Below are positions 7,440-18,627 of a stretch of 33,669 nt of DNA, in pieces. The first letter of the stretch is position 1. Every line of letters starts with the position of its first letter. This stretch comes from an uncultured bacterium (GTDB taxonomy: Bacteria; Bacillota; Clostridia; Lachnospirales; Lachnospiraceae), in the NCBI GenBank assembly GCA_937893485.1, contig CALBJL010000098.1, forward strand, positions 1 to 33,669, written 5' to 3'. The notes beneath the pieces were generated by a model, which was given only the letters and a program-made list of their open reading frames with translations, ran no database searches and had not been told where the DNA came from. Made by a program: the position numbers and the translations under genes.

Positions 7440-9191
7440 TCACGCCTCCCCTCTCGCCTGTGTCTTTCGGTTGTCAAACTGGGAATCATAGATCTCCTGA
7501 TAAACCGTACAGCGCTCTAACAGTTCATGATGTGTTCCTATATCGACAATTTTTCCGCCATCCATTACAATAATTAAATCAGCATATAATATCGAAGCCG
7601 CCCGCTGTGAAACGATCAGAACCGTGGGTTTCGGATCGAGCGCCGCGAGCGCCATGCGCAGCTTTGCATCTGTCGCATAGTCCAGCGCCGAGGCACTGTC
7701 ATCGAGAATCAGGATCTCCGGCTGTGAAACCAGCGTCCGCGCGATCGCCAGTCTCTGGCGCTGTCCGCCGGACAGATTGCGTCCGCCCTGCTCGATCTGC
7801 TCGTCGAGTCCGTCCGCCTTTCCTTCCACGACCTCTTTTGCCTGTGCGATCGTCAATGCCTTCCACAACTGTTCATCCGTTGCATCCGGATTGCCCCACA
7901 GCAGGTTCTCACGGATCGTTCCCTGAAAGAGCACTGCCTTCTGCATGACGGTTCCGACCATGCCGCGGAGCTGTTCCTTTGTATAAGACTTTACATCTTT
8001 TCCGGCGATCCGTACTTCACCGGACGATGCATCATAAAAACGGGGAATCAGATGTACAAGCGACGTCTTTCCCGATCCGGTTCCGCCGATGATGCCGACC
8101 GTCTGACCTCTTTTGATCGAGAAATTCAGATCCTCCAACGACTTATCACCCGCGCCCGCATACGTCAGATCAACATGCGAAAATCCGATGATCTCCTCGC
8201 CGTCCGTCAGTTCTGGCTGTACCACCGGATCTGCCTCAAACTCCATAGACGACTGTACATCGAGCACATCCGACACACGTTTGCCGCTCGCCAGTGCACG
8301 GGTCAGCAATACGATGGTATTTGCCATTTTCACCAGCTCGACGAGAATCTGTGACATATAATCGAGCATCGCTACCACATCTCCCTGCTCCATCGTACCG
8401 ACGGATACGTGGTGTCCGCCCTGTGAGAGCAGTGCGATCACGCCCAGATTGATAACGACATACGTCAGCGGATTCATCAGCGCCGATATTTTTCCGACAT
8501 AGAGCTGTTCCTTTTTTAACACCTCATTCTCACGGTGAAAGCTGTCAATCTCCTCATCCTCACGGTGAAACGCGCGGATCACACGCACACCGGTCAGATT
8601 CTCCCGCGTGCGGCGCAGCACCTGATCCAGCCGCTCCTGCACACGGCGGTACAGCGGCAGTGTTGCGTAAATAATGCTAAAGACTATGATAAACAGCACA
8701 GGAATCACGACGACAAACGTCACTGCCGCCTGCGCATTCACGGTAAATGCCAGAATCATCGCTCCGAATACGATAAACGGTGAGCGTAGCAGCAGCCGCA
8801 GAGTCATATTCACACCGTTTTGCAGCTGGTTGACATCACTGGTCATCCGGTTCATGAGTGCGGATGTTCCCTGCGTGTCCAGCTCCGTAAATGAAAGCGA
8901 CTGGATATGTGAAAACAATGCATGGCGCAGCTTTGCCGCAAAACCGACTGCCGCCTTTGCCGCGAAATACTGTGCACATATCGCACAGGTCAGCCCCACC
9001 GCCGCCAGCAGGATCAGCACGCCGCACATCTTATAAATGTAGGGCTTGTCCCCGTATTTAATACCGTGATTGATGATCGATGCCACAACGAGCGGCACAA
9101 GCAGGTCAAACAATGCCTCCAGCATCTTAAACAGCGGGGCGATCACCGATTCCTTCTTATAATCCTTTAAATAGATCAGTAATTTTTTCAT
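7440..9191 (-). CDS. ABC exporter half-transporter, degenerate-site subunit
   Basis: A 583-residue membrane-ATPase half-transporter. The ATPase domain has a good Walker A (GGTGSGKTS, Lys375) and signature (LSGGQRQRL). In the Walker B motif the catalytic Glu is replaced by Asp (LILDDSAS, Asp498), and the switch His is replaced by Gln (IVSQRAAS, Gln529). These are the changes known in the non-catalytic partner of heterodimeric exporters such as TM287. The ATG at 9191 is preceded by CGGAGAA at a good distance; the frame extends ten codons further into a palindrome. It is the first gene of a two-gene operon with 7434, almost touching it. A perfect palindrome at 9210-9233 lies just upstream. Confidence 0.93.
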   Translation of the reverse strand: MKKLLIYLKDYKKESVIAPLFKMLEALFDLLVPLVVASIINHGIKYGDKPYIYKMCGVLILLAAVGLTCAICAQYFAAKAAVGFAAKLRHALFSHIQSLSFTELDTQGTSALMNRMTSDVNQLQNGVNMTLRLLLRSPFIVFGAMILAFTVNAQAAVTFVVVIPVLFIIVFSIIYATLPLYRRVQERLDQVLRRTRENLTGVRVIRAFHREDEEIDSFHRENEVLKKEQLYVGKISALMNPLTYVVINLGVIALLSQGGHHVSVGTMEQGDVVAMLDYMSQILVELVKMANTIVLLTRALASGKRVSDVLDVQSSMEFEADPVVQPELTDGEEIIGFSHVDLTYAGAGDKSLEDLNFSIKRGQTVGIIGGTGSGKTSLVHLIPRFYDASSGEVRIAGKDVKSYTKEQLRGMVGTVMQKAVLFQGTIRENLLWGNPDATDEQLWKALTIAQAKEVVEGKADGLDEQIEQGGRNLSGGQRQRLAIARTLVSQPEILILDDSASALDYATDAKLRMALAALDPKPTVLIVSQRAASILYADLIIVMDGGKIVDIGTHHELLERCTVYQEIYDSQFDNRKTQARGEA

Positions 9192-9203
9192 AAATATTCT
9201 CCG

Positions 9204-9233
9204 AAAAGAATCAGGAACCATATGGTTCCTGAT
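9204..9233 (-). terminator. Perfect 24-base palindrome with weak T-tract after the PrsA-like gene
   Basis: A perfect palindrome with arms ATCAGGAACCAT and ATGGTTCCTGAT is followed on the minus strand by TCTTTTC. It sits in the 83-base gap between the lipoprotein gene (stop 9275) and the ABC operon (ATG 9191). The likely role is termination of the upstream transcript. The T-tract is broken, and the symmetry would equally suit a dimeric repressor of the ABC operon. Confidence 0.55.
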
Positions 9234-9274
9234 CCCAATTATCTTTTATTCTATTATTTGTTCCCGGACCGATT

Positions 9275-10441
9275 TTATGACTCCGGATCTGTCGCAGTTT
9301 CCCTGGATGTCGTATCCGATGTGCTATCGGTTGTCTGGTCTGTTGTGGCATCGGCCGTTGATCCGTCCGTACTCTCTGCCTGCGCATCCCCGCTCGTCTG
9401 CTGTAATTCTTTGGAATAAATGGTATCAAAGTTGACCGGCTCCCATGCCTTGTCGTCTACTGCCCACTCAGCAGAATCCTTGTATCCATCCAATGTCTCC
9501 TGATACAAAGCCTGCTTGCGGTCGGAAATGATCGACTGGCGCTCCCGCTCTGCCGCTTCCTTGTCATCAAGGCTGTCCATGCGGATCACGTAGTAGTATT
9601 TGTCTGTGTCGATCAGTGTCTTGTTGTATTCGCCCTCACCGAGCTTATCCGCCGCCTCAAGCACTGCCATCTCCAGATATGTGGAATTGTCATCCTCGCT
9701 CTGGAGATCCTTTGTGCCGTAAGAGCAGGTCGCCTTGCTTGCATCATGCGCATCTGCCGCTGTCTGCAACGGATCTTCCGAGCTGCCGGTAAGCGCTTCA
9801 TCTAAGATCTGCTGTGCCTTATTCTTTGCCTCGGCTGCTGCCTCCTCATCGGTCTTGCTCTCTGCATCATCCGTGCTGGCAGTCTTTGACACACGTACAT
9901 AACTAAAGGTCTTCTGTGCACATTCTTCGTCGGAAACGTTCGTGTCCGCTCCCGCAACGATCGCATCATGCATCTTCTGCTGCAGCGTAGCCAGACGGAG
10001 CTGCTCCTTGACATATTCCTCTGTCGCACCCATCGCCTCAAGCGCTTCCTCTGTATTCGCTGACATAAAATCGGCTGCCACAGACGCGATTTTGTTCATC
10101 TCGTCCTCAGTGAGCGATACGCCGTACTCATCCATGTGCTCCTCCAGCAGATAATACTCTTCCAGAGACTGCAGCGTATTTGCTTTCACGCGGTCTGTCA
10201 TCGTCTCCGCATCGTCCCCGCTCTGCTTTGTCCACATATCCTGACCGAAATAGGACATGTAGTAGGTATCGTAATCAACTGCCGTATACTGTGCCATATA
10301 ATTTGCCAGTCCCAGACTGATCTCTGTACCGTTTACGGTCGCTACCGTCTTATCCGGATTGATCGATCCGCATGCGGTCAGCATCGTGCCCGCCATGAGC
10401 ACACCGCTCAATGCCAGTATGGACAACTTTTTTAACTTCAT
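9275..10441 (-). CDS. PrsA/SurA-like foldase lipoprotein
   Basis: A 388-residue exported lipoprotein. A lysine-start signal peptide (MKLKKLSILALSG) ends in the lipobox LTAC with Cys24, so it is anchored on the outer face of the membrane. The mature part opens with TVATVNGTEISLGLANYM, the typical start of SurA-N/PrsA chaperone domains. It continues with a helical region and a poorly conserved parvulin-like section (YVRVSK ... YYYVIRMD). The last 45 residues are Ser/Thr/Asp-rich and probably disordered. It should assist folding of exported proteins. The start at 10441 has AGGAGG seven bases before it. It follows mfd by 123 bases, in which a separate promoter is seen. Confidence 0.85.
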   Translation of the reverse strand: MKLKKLSILALSGVLMAGTMLTACGSINPDKTVATVNGTEISLGLANYMAQYTAVDYDTYYMSYFGQDMWTKQSGDDAETMTDRVKANTLQSLEEYYLLEEHMDEYGVSLTEDEMNKIASVAADFMSANTEEALEAMGATEEYVKEQLRLATLQQKMHDAIVAGADTNVSDEECAQKTFSYVRVSKTASTDDAESKTDEEAAAEAKNKAQQILDEALTGSSEDPLQTAADAHDASKATCSYGTKDLQSEDDNSTYLEMAVLEAADKLGEGEYNKTLIDTDKYYYVIRMDSLDDKEAAERERQSIISDRKQALYQETLDGYKDSAEWAVDDKAWEPVNFDTIYSKELQQTSGDAQAESTDGSTADATTDQTTDSTSDTTSRETATDPES

Positions 10442-10477
10442 GATATATCCTCCTAAGTCTTGTCTGCGACTGACTGA

Positions 10478-10513
10478 TTCACCCGCACTACCGATTATAC
10501 GTCCTTCACCCGC
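10478..10513 (-). repeat. Direct repeat straddling the -10 element of the lipoprotein promoter
   Basis: The 9-base sequence GCGGGTGAA (minus strand) occurs exactly twice, at 10513-10505 and 10486-10478, 27 bases apart. One copy lies in the promoter spacer and the other just after the -10 box. It could be a regulator site. Confidence 0.5.
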
Positions 10514-10522
10514 AGAATGCAA
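10494..10522 (-). promoter_or_regulatory. Promoter of the PrsA-like lipoprotein gene
   Basis: On the minus strand TTGCAT (10522-10517), a 17-base spacer and a perfect TATAAT (10499-10494). The weak -35 box suggests a need for activation or modest strength. Confidence 0.6.
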
Positions 10523-10564
10523 GAGAGCACCCTGTGTTCACGCTTTTTTCACATCTGCATAGTC

Positions 10565-14131
<3,567 letters not shown>

Positions 14132-14147
14132 GATCACTGCTCCCGCA

Positions 14148-14717
14148 CTATTTTTTACCGTTGAACCGGTTCATGGCACCGTTTAAGTCGTCCATGAGAA
14201 ACATCTCCACCGCCTCTACCGCGTCTGCAAACGCATCCTCCACCAGTGCCCGTTCTTCCTTTGAAAAATGTCCCAGCACATAATCGGCAAGATCCCAGCC
14301 ATCCGGTTTCTCGCCGACACCGACCTTGATCCGCGCAAATCCCTGCGTTCCGGTCATCGCGATAATGTTTTTGATCCCGTTGTGCCCGCCGGCGCTGCCC
14401 TTGGCGCGCACACGGATGCGTCCGGGTGCCAGACTGATGTCATCGTAAATAACTAACAACTCGCTGTCCGCATCCAACTTATAGAAATTGAGGATCGCTT
14501 GTATGCTCTCACCGCTGAGGTTCATGTACGTCTGCGGCTTTACGAGCAGCACCTTCTGTCCTGCGATGTACCCGCTGCCACATAAGGCGCGATGCTTTTT
14601 TTCATTGATCGCTATATTGTATTTATCAGCGATCGTATCTATCACATCAAAACCTACATTATGTCTCGTCTTTTCATATTTTTTGTCCGGATTTCCAAGT
14701 CCTGCTATTACATACAT
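14148..14717 (-). CDS. pth: Peptidyl-tRNA hydrolase
   Basis: Cleaves peptidyl-tRNAs released from stalled ribosomes, recycling tRNA. The protein is 189 residues from MYVIAGLGNPDKKYEKTRHN, which contains the conserved Asn and catalytic His of the family (GLGNP; TRHNVGF). Also visible are VKPQTYMNLSG, IYDDISLAPGRIRVRAKGSAGGHNGIK and FARIKVGVG. The open frame runs 41 codons further upstream, but that extension overlaps the preceding nucleotidyltransferase gene and has no family similarity. The ATG at 14717, 16 bases after the preceding stop, is chosen; AAGGAA lies 12 bases before it. Confidence 0.97.
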   Translation of the reverse strand: MYVIAGLGNPDKKYEKTRHNVGFDVIDTIADKYNIAINEKKHRALCGSGYIAGQKVLLVKPQTYMNLSGESIQAILNFYKLDADSELLVIYDDISLAPGRIRVRAKGSAGGHNGIKNIIAMTGTQGFARIKVGVGEKPDGWDLADYVLGHFSKEERALVEDAFADAVEAVEMFLMDDLNGAMNRFNGKK

Positions 14718-14733
14718 AATATTCGTATCTTCC

Positions 14734-15480
14734 TTATATGTTTCCCTGCGTTCTTCTTCTGATGACTTCTGCCGCTTCTGCAAGCTGATTCTGGTCATTA
14801 ACTCCCGTAATATCCGTGGCATCGTCGAGTGCATAAGCATCCACCTTCTGTCCCTGATCTTTTATAATAGTGAGCGTATCCGGCAGATAATATTCACCCT
14901 GCGCGTTGTTCGGGCGGATCTGATCCAGCGCCGCCTTGAGCTGCGCAGTATCGAACAGATACATGCCGGAATTGATCTCGTGGGATGCCAGCTCCTGCTC
15001 GTTTGCATCCTTATGTTCTACGCTCTTTATAAACCGCCCCTGTTCATCGCGGATAATGCGTCCGTATCCGGTCGGATCGTCTACCATTGCGGACAGTACA
15101 GTGACCGTATTGCCCTGTGCCTCGTGATATTCGCCCATGCGGCGCAGCGTCTCGGCGGTGATGAGCGGCGTATCACCAAAAAGGATCAGTGTCTGTCCCT
15201 CGTCTCCTAAAAATTCACGTGCACATTTTACTGCGTGTCCGGTGCCGAGCTGCTCCGGCTGCAATACAAATTCTACATCCTTTGCGGCAATTTCACGCTC
15301 TACAACATCATGCTTATACCCCACGACCAGACAGACATCAGATACGCCTGCCCCGCGCGCTGCCTCGATCACATAATCGACCAGACATTTTCCGTCGATG
15401 CGGTGCACGACCTTCGGCAGATCAGATTTCATTCGTGTGCCCTTGCCGGCTGCAAGGATCACTGCTTTTCGTTTCATCAT
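14734..15480 (-). CDS. GlmU-type UDP-GlcNAc pyrophosphorylase lacking the acetyltransferase half
   Basis: Nucleotidyltransferase of 248 residues matching the N-terminal half of GlmU: LAAGKGTRMKSDLPKVVH (UTP binding and Lys), VLQPEQLGTGHAV, LFGDTPLI, GYGRIIRD, EINSGMYLF, and QGEYYLPDTLTI with GVNDQNQLAEA. Full GlmU is about 455 residues and carries a left-handed beta-helix domain that acetylates glucosamine-1-phosphate. Here the protein stops after the nucleotidyltransferase domain, and pth begins 16 bases later, so no remnant of the second half remains. It should still form UDP-GlcNAc from GlcNAc-1-phosphate. The acetylation must be done by another protein. ATG at 15480 (or 15477) has AAAGGAGAAG before it. 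First gene of the operon with pth and mfd. Confidence 0.9.
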   Translation of the reverse strand: MMKRKAVILAAGKGTRMKSDLPKVVHRIDGKCLVDYVIEAARGAGVSDVCLVVGYKHDVVEREIAAKDVEFVLQPEQLGTGHAVKCAREFLGDEGQTLILFGDTPLITAETLRRMGEYHEAQGNTVTVLSAMVDDPTGYGRIIRDEQGRFIKSVEHKDANEQELASHEINSGMYLFDTAQLKAALDQIRPNNAQGEYYLPDTLTIIKDQGQKVDAYALDDATDITGVNDQNQLAEAAEVIRRRTQGNI

Positions 15481-15516
15481 GGTTCTTCTCCTTTATCTTT
15501 TCCCAAACGTTCCTTT

Positions 15517-15545
15517 AGTGTAGCCTAATTTTGCCCAAAATTCAA
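15517..15545 (-). promoter_or_regulatory. Promoter of the GlmU-like/pth/mfd operon
   Basis: On the minus strand TTGAAT (15545-15540), a 17-base spacer and TACACT (15522-15517) give 8 of 12 consensus matches, with a start expected near 15510. It begins right after the spoVG terminator hairpin. Confidence 0.5.
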
Positions 15546-15586
15546 GAGAGCTGTCGCACAACCTGCAAAACAGGCAGCGACAGCTC
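15540..15586 (-). terminator. Branched hairpin terminator after spoVG
   Basis: On the minus strand the 10-bp arms GAGCTGTCGC (15586-15577) and GCGACAGCTC (15557-15548) enclose a small inner hairpin (CCTG/CAGG). A short, interrupted T-rich tract follows. It lies 18 bases after the spoVG stop. The T-tract is poor, so termination may be partial. Confidence 0.6.
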
Positions 15587-15603
15587 CATTTACTTGCTAT
15601 ATG

Positions 15604-15876
15604 TTACGCTTCTGCATCCAACTCCTGCTCCATCGCATAGCGCTCTAAGATCAGCTTTTGAATGCGGTTTCTGGTCTCCGTCCGGATCGGATGTGCAATA
15701 TCTCGGTATTCTCCTTCCCCGGTCTTTTTGCTGGGCATCGCGATAAACAATCCTTTCTCGCCATCCACGACTTTGATATCGTGCAGCACAAACTCATCGT
15801 CGATCGTAATCGAAACGATGGCTTTCATCTTGCCACTGCCCTCCAGTCTACGAATGCGTATATCCGTAATTTCCAT
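15604..15876 (-). CDS. spoVG: SpoVG family septation/RNA-binding regulator
   Basis: A 90-residue protein with the full SpoVG pattern: MEITDIRIRRL, MKAIVSITIDDEFVLHDIKVVDG, GLFIAMPSKKTGEGEYRDIAHPI, and a charged C-terminal helix. Known family members bind nucleic acids and affect asymmetric septation and gene expression. The length is typical. ATG at 15876 follows AAGGGGGTT. It lies 50 bases after glgD on the same strand, and no promoter was seen in that gap, so co-transcription with glgCD or a promoter inside glgD is possible. In many Firmicutes spoVG lies next to glmU; the GlmU-like gene here is its downstream neighbour. Confidence 0.96.
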   Translation of the reverse strand: MEITDIRIRRLEGSGKMKAIVSITIDDEFVLHDIKVVDGEKGLFIAMPSKKTGEGEYRDIAHPIRTETRNRIQKLILERYAMEQELDAEA

Positions 15877-15926
15877 ATGCCTAACCCCCTTTTCGACCGC
15901 ATCTGCCGATCCGGTCAGGTATCCCC

Positions 15927-17045
15927 CTAAATTCCGTAACGGTTGCTGTCACCGACAACGACCTGAATCTCTCCGTCTCCGAAATAATACATATTGGGCT
16001 TCAACGTACCGCGGCTCTCCACGATACAATTCTCGATATGCGTGTTATCTCCGATGTATACCTCGTTAAGAATAATGGAATTCTTAATAATACAATTCTT
16101 GCCGATAAAGGATTCCTTGAACAGAATCGAATTCTCCACTTTACCGTTGATGATTGATCCGCTGGCAACAAGGGAATTTCTCACATCAGCACCCTCATTA
16201 TACTTTGCAGGCGGCAGATCATCTATCTTCGAGTAGATTCTCGGCGCCTGCTTAAAGAAGTAATGACGTACCTCAGGCTTTAAGAAGTCCATATTGGTCT
16301 GGTAATAAGACTCTACCGTGGCAATATTGTTCCAGTAGCCCTGCAGCTTGTAGCCGTAGATGCGCTTGAGATCCTTGTAACGGATCAGGATGTCCGTAAC
16401 AAAGTTCCATCGATCCTCTGCTGCACACTGCTCCAACAGCTCTATCAACTGTCTGCGACGGATGACATAGACACCGGCTGATATTGTTCCGGTCTGTGCA
16501 ACCATCGGCTTTTCCTCAAAATATGTAATACGTGAGTCCTCATTCATGCGGACAACACCGAAACGGCTGATATCCGTACCGGCAGGCATGTCCTTGACTG
16601 CAATCGTAATGTCCGCCTTTTTCTCAATATGATAATCCAGCAGTTCATTGTAATCTATCTTGTACACACAATCGCCGCTTGTAATGATAACATAAGGCTC
16701 ATGGCAGCGCTTTAACCACTCAATATTCTGGTACATCGCATCTGCTGTGCCTCGATACCACCAGCTGTTATCTGCGGTGATCGTCGGTGTGAACACGAAC
16801 AGTCCGCCCTGTTTTCTACCAAAATCCCACCACTTTGATGAGCTCAGATGCTCATTTAAGGAACGCGCATTGTACTGTGACAGCACTGCGACCTTCTGTA
16901 CGTGGGAATTGCTCATATTACTCAATGCAAAATCGATGCAACGGAAGCTGCCGGCTACAGGCATTGCAGCGATCGCTCTCTTGCGGGACAATGCTTCCAT
17001 TCTTGAATTGTTGCCACCCGCTAAAATAATACCTAATGCTTTCAT
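15927..17045 (-). CDS. glgD: ADP-glucose pyrophosphorylase regulatory subunit GlgD
   Basis: A 372-residue GlgC paralogue. It opens MKALGIILAGGNNSRMEALS rather than the GGxGxRL loop of the active subunit, followed by RCIDFALSNMSNSHV and a C-terminal left-handed helix with INGKVENSILFKESFIGKNC. In Firmicutes GlgD is a non-catalytic partner that modulates GlgC in glycogen synthesis. Its ATG overlaps the glgC stop (ATGA), so the two are translationally coupled, as expected for a heteromeric enzyme. Confidence 0.95.
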   Translation of the reverse strand: MKALGIILAGGNNSRMEALSRKRAIAAMPVAGSFRCIDFALSNMSNSHVQKVAVLSQYNARSLNEHLSSSKWWDFGRKQGGLFVFTPTITADNSWWYRGTADAMYQNIEWLKRCHEPYVIITSGDCVYKIDYNELLDYHIEKKADITIAVKDMPAGTDISRFGVVRMNEDSRITYFEEKPMVAQTGTISAGVYVIRRRQLIELLEQCAAEDRWNFVTDILIRYKDLKRIYGYKLQGYWNNIATVESYYQTNMDFLKPEVRHYFFKQAPRIYSKIDDLPPAKYNEGADVRNSLVASGSIINGKVENSILFKESFIGKNCIIKNSIILNEVYIGDNTHIENCIVESRGTLKPNMYYFGDGEIQVVVGDSNRYGI

Positions 17046-18316
17046 GCCTTAACACCTGCCTTTATAATAGAATCTCCGCTTTCAAGTAATCCGTCCGTAT
17101 AATCGGCTGCCACTGTCTCACCGGACACGGCTGTATTTCTTCCTATTGATACATGTGCCGGTATCACGGAACGCTCTCCGACAACAGCCAGCTCACTGTT
17201 GTATACTTTCGGGTTAAACTTGCTCGGTGCAAATTCGCCGACACCGATCTTCACATCGTCGCCGACCTCACAGTCCTCCGCAACGATAGCCTTGTCCAAT
17301 ACACAATTCTCACCGATATGCGTACCCTGCATAATGATGGAATCCCGAACGACTGTGCCCTTTCCGATCACAACGTTCGCGCCGATCACGGAACTATGTA
17401 CCTCACCGTAAATCTCGCTGCCCTCTCCGATAATACTCTTTAAGACAACCGAATCGGCTGAAATGTACTGCGGCTGGATCGCTCCGGTATTCGTGTATAC
17501 CTTCCAGTATTTCTCATACAGATTAAACTCCGGAATGAGATCGATCAGCTCCATATTTGCTTCCCAGTAAGAGCTGAGTGTTCCGACATCCTTCCAGTAA
17601 CCGTTAAACTCATAAGCGAACATCCGGCTGTCGCGCTCATGCAGATACGGAATGACATGCTTTCCGAAATCGCAGCTGCTCTGATCCTTCAGCGCTACCA
17701 ATGCGTCGCGGAGTACCTTCCAGCTAAAGATATAGATACCCATAGAAGCCAGATTGCTGCGCGGATGCTCCGGTTTTTCCTCAAATTCACTGATCCGGCG
17801 CTCATCATCCGTGATCACAACTCCGAAACGGCTTGCCTCCTCGATCGGAACAGGCATAACGGCAATCGTCACATCTGCGTTGTTCGCCTTATGGAAGTCT
17901 AACATTACTTCGTAATCCATCTTATAAATATGGTCTCCGGAAAGGATCAATACATATTCCGGATTGTAGTTTTCCATGTATTTCAGGTTCTGGTAAATCG
18001 CATTTGCCGTACCGGTATACCACTCGCTGTTGGTACTCTTTTCGTAAGGTGGAAGCACTGTTACACCTCCGTTATTACGATCCAGATCCCACGGAATACC
18101 GATTCCGATATGGGTATTCAAACGCAGCGGCTGATACTGCGTCAATACTCCGACGGTATCAATTCCTGAGTTAATGCAGTTGCTGAGCGGGAAATCGATG
18201 ATACGATACTTTCCGCCAAAGGCTACCGCAGGTTTTGCCACATCTGCGGTGAGGACACCCAGACGGCTGCCCTGTCCACCCGCAAGCAACATGGCAATCA
18301 TTTCCTTTTGAATCAT
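17042..18316 (-). CDS. glgC: Glucose-1-phosphate adenylyltransferase GlgC
   Basis: Catalytic subunit making ADP-glucose from glucose-1-phosphate and ATP, the committed step of glycogen synthesis. The 424-residue protein has AMLLAGGQGSRLGVLT (nucleotide loop), KPAVAFGGKYRIIDFPLSNC, WYTGTANAIYQN, ILSGDHIYKMDY and FEEKPEHP, all typical of active GlgC. The C-terminal part is a hexapeptide-repeat helix. The ATG at 18316 has GAGGTG at the right distance; the frame extends 23 codons upstream without one and would run through the promoter region. First gene of the glgC-glgD(-spoVG) unit. An inverted repeat at 18345-18366 lies in its leader. Confidence 0.97.
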   Translation of the reverse strand: MIQKEMIAMLLAGGQGSRLGVLTADVAKPAVAFGGKYRIIDFPLSNCINSGIDTVGVLTQYQPLRLNTHIGIGIPWDLDRNNGGVTVLPPYEKSTNSEWYTGTANAIYQNLKYMENYNPEYVLILSGDHIYKMDYEVMLDFHKANNADVTIAVMPVPIEEASRFGVVITDDERRISEFEEKPEHPRSNLASMGIYIFSWKVLRDALVALKDQSSCDFGKHVIPYLHERDSRMFAYEFNGYWKDVGTLSSYWEANMELIDLIPEFNLYEKYWKVYTNTGAIQPQYISADSVVLKSIIGEGSEIYGEVHSSVIGANVVIGKGTVVRDSIIMQGTHIGENCVLDKAIVAEDCEVGDDVKIGVGEFAPSKFNPKVYNSELAVVGERSVIPAHVSIGRNTAVSGETVAADYTDGLLESGDSIIKAGVKA

Positions 18317-18344
18317 ATTACTCACCTCTTGCTTATAAATTTTG

Positions 18345-18366
18345 ACTGTATAAGTATACATACAGT
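18345..18366 (-). promoter_or_regulatory. Inverted repeat upstream of glgC
   Basis: Perfect 7-base arms ACTGTAT and ATACAGT separated by eight bases, about 30 bases before the glgC ATG. They overlap two TATACT sequences on the minus strand that could serve as -10 boxes, but no good -35 was found. The symmetry suggests an operator; the regulator is unknown. Confidence 0.35.
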
Positions 18367-18400
18367 ATAACATCTTCCACCCCATTTGTACATCATAATA

Positions 18401-18448
18401 AACAAAAATTTTGTTAAAAAAATTACATTTTTGTTATATTTTACAAAA
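18401..18448. repeat. AT-rich inverted repeats in the glgC-murC gap
   Basis: AACAAAA-A-TTTTGTT (18401-18415) and TTTTGT-N8-ACAAAA (18429-18448) are two related inverted repeats in the 311-base gap between divergent glgC and murC. The only other elements seen in the gap are the glgC inverted repeat and the murC promoter. No gene was found. Confidence 0.35.
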
Positions 18449-18542
18449 TCCGCCAAGAATCACGTGACTATGCGCACTGAGACAGTCAGATATTTCGGTA
18501 CTGTCCGGATCACCATACTGCCACCACTTCAACAATCAGGGA

Positions 18543-18570
18543 TTGTATGCACACAAAAAAGTGGTATACT
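18543..18570 (+). promoter_or_regulatory. Probable murC promoter
   Basis: TTGTAT (18543-18548), a 16-base spacer and TATACT (18565-18570). The -10 is good, the -35 weak. The start near 18577 leaves a leader of about 50 bases before the murC ATG. Confidence 0.5.
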
Positions 18571-18627
18571 ATACAATAGGTTAGATTTCTATCATAATAT
18601 AATAAATAAAAAGCGAAGGTAATCACG

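Noticed and set aside
14718..14840. 41-codon N-terminal extension of pth
   Set aside because: Overlaps the end of the GlmU-like gene in another frame and is not part of peptidyl-tRNA hydrolase.
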